Shown piece after piece: positions 1 through 5,247 of a stretch of DNA of 6,450 nt (within the stretch, counting starts at the first letter, position 1; every line of letters starts with the position of its first letter). The stretch comes from Candidatus Bathyarchaeota archaeon (GTDB lineage Archaea; Thermoproteota; Bathyarchaeia; TCS64), in assembly GCA_014729945.1 (NCBI GenBank), contig WJJC01000075.1:1-6450 (forward strand), read 5' to 3'. Under the pieces are notes generated by a model. The model was not told the origin of the DNA. It made no database searches and was given only the letters and a program-made list of their open reading frames with translations. A program made the translations under genes and the position numbers.

Positions 1-815
1 ATCTGAGGTAGATCAGGTTCAGCGATATAACCATAATCATCTTCCTCCTCTTTCAACCTTAGAGAACTTGTAACCCCGGTCTCAGCGTCGAAGTGCCGTG
101 TCTCCCGAACCACGGGTAACCCCATGTTCACGGCGCTTTGCTGCCGGACAACCTCATAGTTTAATGCTTTCTCCACGTTTCTGAAACCCGTGATGTTCTT
201 GACCTCCACACGGTTACCGCCCTCAACACTCACGTTAGCGTCAATTCTTAAGGAGCCCTCTCCACTAGGATCATAGACCCCTAGGTGTTCAAGGATAAGT
301 GAGAGTTTTTTCAGGAAATCTCGAGCTTCTTCAGTGGACCCTATATCCGGCTCCGTGACGATTTCCACAAGTGGCATACCTGCTCTGTTATAATCTATCA
401 GAGTTTCACGTGCATTGGTTATACTGCCACCAACATGCATCAGTTTGGCTGGATCCTCCTCCAAGTGTATACGGGTGATACCTATCTGGTTGTCTCCAAG
501 CTGGAGGTGCCCCTCTTGTGCTAAGGGTATCTCGTATTGGGTTATCTGAAAGTTTTTAGCCATATCTGGATAGAAATAGTTCTTTCTGCTGAACCTGATA
601 AAAGGGTGGATACGGCTTTCCAATGCCTTTGCTATAGTTATTCCATACTCTAGGGCTTTCCTATTCAGCACGGGTTTACTTCCTGGATAGCCGAGACATA
701 TTGGGCAGACTAGTGTGTTAGGAGCTGCCTCATCAAGATCCGTTGAACAGCTACAGAATAGCTTGCTCCGTGTGTTAAGCTGTACGTGTATCTCCAACCC
801 TATCTTGGCTTTCAT
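1..815 (-). CDS. gatB: Asp/Glu-tRNA amidotransferase subunit B, 5' part (cut by window edge)
   Basis: GatB binds the mischarged tRNA and carries the kinase/transamidase site of GatCAB, which converts Asp-tRNAAsn (and/or Glu-tRNAGln) to the amide form in the cytoplasm. I translated 271 codons from the ATG at 815-813; the reading frame runs off the left edge, so the end of the catalytic cradle and the C-terminal tRNA-binding tail are missing. Visible motifs are GLEIHVQL (6-13), zinc ligands C21-x-C23 and C37-x-x-C40, FSRKNYFYPDMAKNFQ (75-90), HLEED (117-121), DYNRAGMPLVEIVTEPD (141-157), RVEVKNITGFRNVEKAL (202-218) and EPDLP (266-270). The start overlaps the gatA stop as ATGA. A GGGAGG ribosome binding site lies at 831-826, ten bases before the start. 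In archaea, Gln-tRNAGln is usually made by GatDE, so Asn-tRNAAsn formation is the likelier role here (inference from family knowledge). Identification is very secure. Confidence 0.97.
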   Translation of the reverse strand, partial: MKAKIGLEIHVQLNTRSKLFCSCSTDLDEAAPNTLVCPICLGYPGSKPVLNRKALEYGITIAKALESRIHPFIRFSRKNYFYPDMAKNFQITQYEIPLAQEGHLQLGDNQIGITRIHLEEDPAKLMHVGGSITNARETLIDYNRAGMPLVEIVTEPDIGSTEEARDFLKKLSLILEHLGVYDPSGEGSLRIDANVSVEGGNRVEVKNITGFRNVEKALNYEVVRQQSAVNMGLPVVRETRHFDAETGVTSSLRLKEEEDDYGYIAEPDLPQ

Positions 816-2119
816 AACTGCTCTACCTCCCATGCTGCTTTGAGGAGTTGATGTTCCTCAAGATGATCAGCCATAAGATGCAGTCCAACGGGCAAGCCAT
901 CTATTTCACCACAGGGAACCGAGACCATGGGGACTCCCGCTAGGTTGGGCGCCACTGTGAGTATGTCCATCATATAGTGATGAATAGGCTCAAGATGTTC
1001 TATCTCATCGAACCTAGGAGCCACTACAGGCATGGTTGGAGCCGCCAAGACATCGACTTTCTTGAAACATTTCTTGAAATCCTCTATAACACGGGTTCTG
1101 ACCTTCAAGGCCTTTAAGTAATAGGCGTCACGATAACCAGCCATCCGCGTGAAGGTACCCAGTATTACCCTGCGTTTAGCTTCCTCACCAAAGCCAGCGG
1201 TTCTTATCCGGCTGAAGTACTCATTAAAGTCTACGTCCATTTTTTTCTGCAAACCGTATCTAAGCCCACTAAACTTGGCTAGGTTAGTTGACGCCTCTGC
1301 CATGGCGATTATGTAGTAGCTGCTTAAACTGTATGTTGTGTGGGGTAGACTTACTTCTTCTAGTGTAGCTCCATTTGACTCCAGTTTCTTCAATGTATTC
1401 CAGACAATTTTCTCTACATCTGGATCTACGCCTTCCCCGTAGTACTCTTCTGGTACTCCAACCTTCAAATCAGGGAAGTGACTTAGTTCAGTGTATTTTG
1501 GTACGGGTTCCTTGACTACGGTGCTATCATACTTATCTGGTCCACTGATAATCTCCAAGAGTAAGGAGGCTTCATCAACTGTCTTGGCCATTACACCTAT
1601 CTTATCCAAGCTATTGGCGTAATCAATCAAACCCCAGCGACTGACCCTGCCATACGTGGGAGTAACACCAACGACACCACACCATGAGGCAGGGCAACTA
1701 ATACTACCACCAGTGCTCTCAGCAAGAGCAATATGAGGGAAATCAGCGACGGCTGTTAGACAAGCAGCTCCTCCGCTACTTCCCCCGGTGCTCCTCTCAG
1801 GATCATGTGGGTTCAATGGCGTTTTGTACGGGGTGTTCACGTTGAACGTGCCAAACCCGAACTCATCTTGGGTTGTCTTACCTAGGATATTCGCGCCTTC
1901 ATCTAGACATTTATTAATTACTGTAGCGTTGAATGGTGGAACATAACCTTCCAGTATCTTGCTACCAGCTGTAGACATGATGCCTTTAACGCAGATGTTG
2001 TCCTTGACAGATATACTATAATCCTTGAGCAGACCCTCGCCATCAACACTATCATTGTTGAAAGTGTTCATAAAATGATACTTCTTATCCAGTTGTCTGA
2101 CTTTCTCCAGGTGACTCAT
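812..2119 (-). CDS. gatA: Asp/Glu-tRNA amidotransferase subunit A (glutaminase)
   Basis: GatA is the amidase-family subunit that hydrolyses glutamine and passes ammonia to GatB. The 435-residue protein is somewhat shorter than bacterial GatA (about 485), as is usual in archaea. The amidase signature is complete: catalytic lysine K39 in SVKDNI, STGGSSGGAA at 110-119 with the cis-serine about S115, and the nucleophile S139 in ESTGGSIS (134-141), 24 residues further on as in characterised GatA. PTYGRVSRWGLIDYANSLDKIG-type sequence follows at 154-175. Bacterial enzymes have SDTGGSIRQPA where this one has ESTGGSISCPA, which I regard as an archaeal-type variant. The start ATG at 2119-2117 overlaps the gatC stop (ATGA), and the stop overlaps the gatB start (ATGA), so translation is probably coupled. 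There is only a weak ribosome binding site (AGGAT) before this start, which fits coupling. Confidence 0.97.
   Translation of the reverse strand: MSHLEKVRQLDKKYHFMNTFNNDSVDGEGLLKDYSISVKDNICVKGIMSTAGSKILEGYVPPFNATVINKCLDEGANILGKTTQDEFGFGTFNVNTPYKTPLNPHDPERSTGGSSGGAACLTAVADFPHIALAESTGGSISCPASWCGVVGVTPTYGRVSRWGLIDYANSLDKIGVMAKTVDEASLLLEIISGPDKYDSTVVKEPVPKYTELSHFPDLKVGVPEEYYGEGVDPDVEKIVWNTLKKLESNGATLEEVSLPHTTYSLSSYYIIAMAEASTNLAKFSGLRYGLQKKMDVDFNEYFSRIRTAGFGEEAKRRVILGTFTRMAGYRDAYYLKALKVRTRVIEDFKKCFKKVDVLAAPTMPVVAPRFDEIEHLEPIHHYMMDILTVAPNLAGVPMVSVPCGEIDGLPVGLHLMADHLEEHQLLKAAWEVEQL
826..831 (-). promoter_or_regulatory. Ribosome binding site of gatB
   Basis: GGGAGG on the minus strand, inside the end of gatA, lies ten bases before the gatB ATG at 815. 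It supports this start together with the ATGA overlap. Confidence 0.6.
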
Positions 2120-2403
2120 TTTATCCTAGGCCCCCTAATGTAGCCTTCTTCCTCATCATCCACGTTCTTTAGTGGGTCCCATACCCACTTCCGCGAGGAA
2201 TCATCTCGTAGTACACCAGCTATCTCGATTGGGTGATAACTGGGTTTAACCCCCACTGTGGGTACCTCATCAAGCTTCTTGAAGGCGTCTAGTATGACGG
2301 CTAACTGCTGAGCGTACCTTTCTTTCTCTTCCTTTGTTAGATTAATGCGTGCGGCCTTTGCTAGTTCCTCTATTAACTCTATACTTATGACTGTCTCAGC
2401 CAT
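2116..2403 (-). CDS. gatC: Asp/Glu-tRNA amidotransferase subunit C
   Basis: GatC is the small wrapping subunit that stabilises the GatA-GatB complex; it is not catalytic. At 95 residues it has the normal family length. The N-terminal helical part (IELIEELAKAARINLTKEE, about 8-26) is followed by the amphipathic stretch YAQQLAVILDAFKKLDEV (30-47), the typical VLRDD near 64-68, and an archaeal-type tail ending YIRGPRIK. It is the first gene of a gatC-gatA-gatB operon, and the only one of the three with an upstream gap, a strong ribosome binding site and a candidate promoter. Its TGA overlaps the gatA ATG by four bases. No other small family fits in this position. Confidence 0.95.
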   Translation of the reverse strand: MAETVISIELIEELAKAARINLTKEEKERYAQQLAVILDAFKKLDEVPTVGVKPSYHPIEIAGVLRDDSSRKWVWDPLKNVDDEEEGYIRGPRIK

Positions 2404-2411
2404 TGAAAATG

Positions 2412-2420
2412 CTCCTCCCC
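2412..2420 (-). promoter_or_regulatory. Ribosome binding site of gatC
   Basis: On the minus strand GGGGAGGAG lies eight bases before the gatC ATG (2403-2401). It is the strongest Shine-Dalgarno match in the window and supports both the chosen start and a transcript with a leader, in contrast to purF. Confidence 0.85.
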
Positions 2421-2454
2421 TTTGGATCGGTGATAAAACTATTGAATCTCAGAA

Positions 2455-2485
2455 GTGAATTCATGGAATTTATTAAAACATTCAC
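2455..2485. repeat. Inverted repeat GTGAAT-N19-ATTCAC around the gatC TATA box
   Basis: GTGAAT at 2455-2460 and ATTCAC at 2480-2485 are perfect inverted copies that enclose the candidate TATA box (2466-2479). They could be half-sites of an operator or, in the transcript, a loose hairpin. Six-base arms in A/T-rich DNA can arise by chance, so this is a weak call. Confidence 0.3.
2466..2479 (-). promoter_or_regulatory. Candidate TATA box of the gatCAB operon
   Basis: On the minus strand this reads GTTTTAATAAATTC. The core GTTTTAAT (2479-2472) is the same eight bases as in the candidate purF promoter at 4375-4368. If the distance to the start of transcription is the same, the transcript would begin near 2447 and have a leader of about 43 bases containing the GGGGAGGAG site. 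A second A/T box, CTTAAATAATAT at 2536-2525, is an alternative. No bacterial -35/-10 pair is evident. Assignment is from position and base composition only. Confidence 0.45.
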
Positions 2486-2524
2486 CCATCTGTTTTCACT
2501 CCGACACTCAACGCAACACGTCGC

Positions 2525-2563
2525 ATATTATTTAAGAGTTCTCCCAAGAGAAATAAAGGGTGA
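2525..2563 (+). promoter_or_regulatory. Possible promoter and ribosome binding site of the broken plus-strand gene
   Basis: An A/T box (ATATTATTTAAG, 2525-2536) lies about 25-30 bases before GGGTGA (2558-2563), which in turn is five bases before the TTG proposed as the start of the small gene. The A/T box could serve either strand, since gatC diverges from this point. The spacing is plausible for an archaeal gene with a short leader, but nothing here shows that it is used. Confidence 0.35.
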
Positions 2564-2568
2564 AGCAT

Positions 2569-2787
2569 TTGAGTGAGGAAATAGGAATTAATACAAGACG
2601 CAGTAGATGAATTGGAAAATTATAGAGTCTTCAGACCCTTAGTTGAAGAAGGCATCACGTCGTTCATACTATTAAAAGAAATCATTGAGAGCCCCACACA
2701 CGAGCCATTGAAGAGGCTAAAATACGGATAGACAAGATGCAGAGCCAGATAGCGCCATACAAATACACGGTCCCCCGGATAACATAA
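2569..2787 (+). pseudogene. Small unrecognised gene (about 72 codons) with two frameshifts
   Basis: I do not recognise this protein. It can be pieced together from two frames. Reading starts at TTG (2569-2571), five bases after GGGTGA, and gives LSEEI. It must then skip one base near 2584 to continue as ELIQDAVDELENYRVF, RPLVEEGITSFILLKEIIE (to about 2689). It then returns to the first frame between about 2689 and 2704 (CCCC at 2692-2695) to give TRAIEEAKIRIDKMQ and SQIAPYKYTVPRIT, ending at TAA 2785-2787. Without the skips, the first frame stops at TGA 2608-2610 and the second at TAG 2729-2731. The pieced product is acidic at the start, probably helical, basic towards the end, with no membrane segment or cysteine. 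The shifts have opposite sign, so total length is kept. Either the gene is decaying or the sequence has two indel errors; all neighbouring genes read cleanly, which favours decay. It diverges from gatC and converges on purF. Confidence 0.6.
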
Positions 2788-2877
2788 GCCCTTTACGGGC
2801 TATCTGAGTGGCTTAAAAATTAAGATGTGAGTAGGCCCTATTGGGCCGTAACAGAGGGAAAGGGTCTGATCAAACCC
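2787..2877. repeat. Cluster of three short G/C inverted repeats between converging genes
   Basis: Within otherwise A/T-rich DNA are AGCCC-TTTAC-GGGCT (2787-2801), GGCCC-TATT-GGGCC (2834-2847, with TA/TA pairing beyond a bulged G) and GGGT-N8-ACCC (2862-2877). The first begins in the stop codon of the broken plus-strand gene. They lie between that gene and the 3' end of purF, so they may act in transcript ending or RNA stability for either strand. They could also be a small structured RNA. No protein frame or tRNA fold was found here. Confidence 0.4.
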
Positions 2878-2975
2878 ATCAAATATCAATATTTTAGCTG
2901 TTTATTTGAATTTATCGCTTATTCCCCATCACGTGTATAAAGAATATAAAAATATCTGATCAATTGAACAAATTA
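2788..2975. other. Intergenic region downstream of purF
   Basis: This stretch completes the 572-base gap between purF and gatC. Apart from the inverted repeats in its left half, it holds A/T-rich DNA with a T-run on the minus strand (ATATTTTTATATTC, about 2955-2942) some 20-35 bases after the purF stop, which could serve as an archaeal U-rich terminator. The nine-base word TCTGATCAA occurs at 2865-2873 and again at 2955-2963. I see no convincing coding frame. Confidence 0.4.
2942..2955 (-). terminator. Possible U-rich terminator of purF
   Basis: On the minus strand ATATTTTTATATTC follows the purF TAG by about 20 bases. Archaeal RNA polymerase can terminate at short T-runs without a hairpin. 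The run is only five T long, in an A/T-rich background, so the call is tentative. Confidence 0.3.
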
Positions 2976-4343
2976 CTACTTGAAGGGATTATAGCCACTA
3001 ATACAGTAAGTGCAGATATGCTCCGGCGACAGATCCACTGCCCATAAGATCTTATCCCTACTATTATAATGCACTTTGTCGATGCTGGGTAAGTTCTGTG
3101 CCACCAATTTACCTATTTCTTCAAGGGATTTACCCTCAAACCCTGCAGCAGCTAATGGTTTATCCGCTGGATCACTGAAACAAGGGAAAAATATGGGCGC
3201 ATAACTCACAAGGAAATCCACGTCTGTAGCACCCGCTTGCCTTAGATTCTTGGCTATGGACTCGCTTACGGTTCCCCTTACGATGCTGTCATCGGTTATC
3301 ACCACTTTTTTGCCTTCAACTGTCTTCTTGATTATATTGTGTTTAAGGTCGCTGGCGATCTTTCGGTACTTGGGGTCATCTATGATATAGGTTCGACCCA
3401 TGTACGCGTTTTTTATCACACCTTCATCCGCTGTAACCCCGAGACGCTCTGCTACACCAGTGGCGACGCTACGCCCACTATCAGGCACAGGTATAACCAC
3501 CAACCCGTTATCCTTGTGAATATCATACTCATCATCCAATCCATGTATATCCACGAGGCCATGCCCCAAACGTTTGCGCGCAATATGAACCGTCTTGCCC
3601 TCAATTACACTGTCGGGTCTACCGAAGTATACCCACTCGAAGACACAATGAGACCTGTTTGGATCCAAGACCTGCTCTACGGTTAATCCATCATCCATTA
3701 CTATAACAAGGCTGCCAGGAACTACATCGCATCTATTTGTAAACTCCTCACCCATGTTCTCCAGTACATCTATAGGGGCAGACTCTGATGCGATATAGTA
3801 ACTGTCCGTACTCTCAGCCATGTACAGAGGTCTTACTCCCCGCTCATCTCTAGCAGCCAATAGTATGCTTTTCTCGCTCTCCCGGTCCCATACAGCCATC
3901 ACCAAAGAGTAATAGGAATCCCTATGACAACGCATTGCCTCCTTGAAGGCATCGATAAAGCCCAACCCTTTCTCCAAGCCCTGTAGTATAGTCTCCTTGA
4001 AGACATCCTCGTTAAGTCCCTGTTTATCTGGGAAAAACCCGTCCAGCGCTAGGCTGAAGTGATATCTTGGATGAATCCTAGACTCTCTGGGGGTATACCC
4101 GTCATCTGTGTTCTCGCCGCTGGCAGCCCCTATGATTACGTAGTCGTCAGGGTGGTTGAAGGCGACGTATTTCTCGTTTAAGACGTTACTTATCAACCCT
4201 TTTCCCTTCCATGTGCGTAGACTGTGGTTACTGGCAGCAGTTACTCCGCTACTCTCTTGACCTCTATGCTGTACACCGTATAATATGTACTGGCTCTTGG
4301 TTGAGGCATCCTTGTGACTATAGACTCCGACAACGCCATGCAT
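2976..4343 (-). CDS. purF: PurF-like amidophosphoribosyltransferase with a degenerate glutaminase domain
   Basis: PurF normally makes phosphoribosylamine from PRPP and glutamine, the first committed step of purine synthesis. The 455-residue length and two-domain order are normal. The transferase half is well kept: CVFEWVYFGRPDSVIEGK (233-250), VIPVPDSGRS (283-292), KNAYMGRTYI (311-320) and the PRPP loop VITDDSIVRGT (348-358). C233, C388 (FPCF), C444 and C447 (CTYC) match the four cysteines that bind [4Fe-4S] in Bacillus-type PurF. The N-terminal half keeps QHRGQESSG (25-33), but it begins MHGVVGVY where the family has MCG[IV]xG, so the nucleophile is His2. The usual GHxRYST reads IIGAASGEN (70-78), and HNGxxxN reads ALDGFFPD (99-106). 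The part after GRTYI is also divergent (IIDDPKYR instead of a P-x-Q-x-x-R type). So glutaminase activity is probably lost; ammonia use, a partner glutaminase, or a changed role are possible. It appears to have its own promoter and no ribosome binding site (leaderless). Confidence 0.88.
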   Translation of the reverse strand: MHGVVGVYSHKDASTKSQYILYGVQHRGQESSGVTAASNHSLRTWKGKGLISNVLNEKYVAFNHPDDYVIIGAASGENTDDGYTPRESRIHPRYHFSLALDGFFPDKQGLNEDVFKETILQGLEKGLGFIDAFKEAMRCHRDSYYSLVMAVWDRESEKSILLAARDERGVRPLYMAESTDSYYIASESAPIDVLENMGEEFTNRCDVVPGSLVIVMDDGLTVEQVLDPNRSHCVFEWVYFGRPDSVIEGKTVHIARKRLGHGLVDIHGLDDEYDIHKDNGLVVIPVPDSGRSVATGVAERLGVTADEGVIKNAYMGRTYIIDDPKYRKIASDLKHNIIKKTVEGKKVVITDDSIVRGTVSESIAKNLRQAGATDVDFLVSYAPIFFPCFSDPADKPLAAAGFEGKSLEEIGKLVAQNLPSIDKVHYNSRDKILWAVDLSPEHICTYCISGYNPFK

Positions 4344-4361
4344 AACCAGACAATAAAACAG

Positions 4362-4375
4362 TTAATAATTAAAAC
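4362..4375 (-). promoter_or_regulatory. Candidate TATA box of purF (leaderless transcript)
   Basis: On the minus strand GTTTTAATTATTAA is centred about 25 bases before the A of the purF ATG (4343), the distance expected between a TATA box and the first transcribed base in archaea. No Shine-Dalgarno sequence precedes the ATG. Both facts fit a transcript that starts at or next to the start codon. The core GTTTTAAT is repeated in front of gatC. Confidence 0.55.
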
Positions 4376-4400
4376 CCATCGCCTATTTTATTGCATCATG

Positions 4401-4416
4401 CATGTAATATTACATG
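4401..4416. promoter_or_regulatory. Perfect 16-base palindrome, candidate operator upstream of purF
   Basis: CATGTAATATTACATG equals its own reverse complement over all 16 bases and does not extend further. It lies 25 bases upstream of the candidate purF TATA box and 15 bases after the purQ stop, and overlaps a smaller palindrome CATGCATG (4397-4404). A continuous perfect dyad of this size suits a dimeric helix-turn-helix regulator, acting as an activator or repressor of purF. I do not recognise it as a known purine-regulator site, and no other copy is visible in the window. Confidence 0.5.
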
Positions 4417-4424
4417 TTTGAATG

Positions 4425-4429
4425 AAAAA
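4425..4429 (-). terminator. Possible T-run terminator after purQ
   Basis: The minus strand reads TAACCTTTTTCATTC across the purQ stop, giving a run of five T starting two bases after it. With a separate candidate promoter for purF just downstream, a transcript end here is plausible, but the run is short and has no hairpin except the A/T-rich palindrome beyond it. Confidence 0.3.
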
Positions 4430-4431
4430 GG

Positions 4432-5247
4432 TTAGAACTTTTTCGACACGTAATCCACGATGGATTTGAAGAAGGGATGACCATCACCGTATTTATCTGG
4501 CATCCCGTATTTAGTCCACTCCGGCATCAGGTACCCATAATATGCTCTCTCGGGGTGGGGCATCAACCCCATTACTGTTCCCTCCGGGTTACATATACCA
4601 GCGATATCATGATAAGCTCCATTGGGGTTAGCTGGCCAATCATAGTTAGCATAAGAACCATCCTCTTTCACGTATCGCCAGACTAACATATCCTGATCGT
4701 AGATCTTGTCCAAGAGTTCCTCTTTTTTATCTGGCGGTAGGATGAAACGGCCCTCACCGTGAGCCACCGGGCAGCGGAGAACGTAGCCTTCATCTAGGCC
4801 ACTCATCATGCCACAGTTTCCGTTACCCTCATACCGCATACGAATCCATCTATTCTGGTATCCATGAGTACTATTCCCCAGAGCTGCCTCCGGATAACGG
4901 CTCTTTCCCTCCCACCCAGGAAGGAATCCCAGCTCCACTAGTTGCTGGAAGCCGTTACATATACCTATCACAGGTTTACCGGAGTCCACGAATTCTACCA
5001 ACTCTTTACCGATCCTGTACTCACATTCCTTGGCCCATATGGCTCCGCTTCTAACATAGTCACCATAGCTAAAACCCCCGGGGAATACCAATACATCATA
5101 TTCTTCCAAATTCTTATCTTTGAAGATCTTTTGCGTATGAATTAGATTTACGTTTGTTTTCAGGTCGTTGAATGCTCTAACGGTCTCTAGGTCACAGTTG
5201 GTCCCAGGGGCTCTGAGGATCAATACCTGCATTTCCTCTGGTTTCAT
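4432..5247 (-). CDS. purQ: Phosphoribosylformylglycinamidine synthase, glutaminase subunit PurQ
   Basis: PurQ hydrolyses glutamine and supplies ammonia to PurL, which turns FGAR into FGAM in the fourth step of purine synthesis. It is a class I glutamine amidotransferase. From the chosen start it has 271 residues, longer than the roughly 225 of many bacterial PurQ. Visible are VLILRAPGTNCD (8-19), FPGGFSYGDYVRSGAIW (55-71), the nucleophile C97 in GICNGFQQL, CPVAHGEGRF (159-168), and H231 with E233 in MPHPERA, completing the triad. I chose the ATG at 5247 because it overlaps the purL stop as ATGA, like the gat genes, and is preceded by GGAGG at 5259-5255 with seven bases between. An upstream in-frame ATG at 5274 would add nine residues inside purL and lacks this support. 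The small PurS subunit that usually completes PurL-PurQ is not in view. Confidence 0.96.
   Translation of the reverse strand: MKPEEMQVLILRAPGTNCDLETVRAFNDLKTNVNLIHTQKIFKDKNLEEYDVLVFPGGFSYGDYVRSGAIWAKECEYRIGKELVEFVDSGKPVIGICNGFQQLVELGFLPGWEGKSRYPEAALGNSTHGYQNRWIRMRYEGNGNCGMMSGLDEGYVLRCPVAHGEGRFILPPDKKEELLDKIYDQDMLVWRYVKEDGSYANYDWPANPNGAYHDIAGICNPEGTVMGLMPHPERAYYGYLMPEWTKYGMPDKYGDGHPFFKSIVDYVSKKF

Noticed and set aside
2569..2787. Programmed frameshifting in the small plus-strand gene
   Set aside because: Two shifts in opposite directions without a convincing slippery site or stimulator are more simply explained by decay or sequence errors.
2800..2875. Box C/D guide RNA suggested by GATGTGAG and two CTGA words
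   Set aside because: The order and spacing of C, D', C' and D boxes do not fit an archaeal guide RNA, and the C box match is poor.
2404..2975. tRNA, CRISPR array or insertion sequence in the large gap
   Set aside because: No cloverleaf with a T-loop, no regularly spaced repeats and no transposase fragment or long terminal inverted repeats could be found.
3339..3686. Plus-strand open frame of 115 codons
   Set aside because: It lies wholly antisense to the well-conserved transferase half of purF, and its translation resembles no family I know.
4344..4365. A cysteine codon four codons before the purF ATG that might restore the nucleophile
   Set aside because: The in-frame upstream sequence reads LFYCLV before MHG, after a TAA. 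There is no good start codon, the cysteine is not next to the conserved GVVG, and the other glutamine-site motifs are lost as well.
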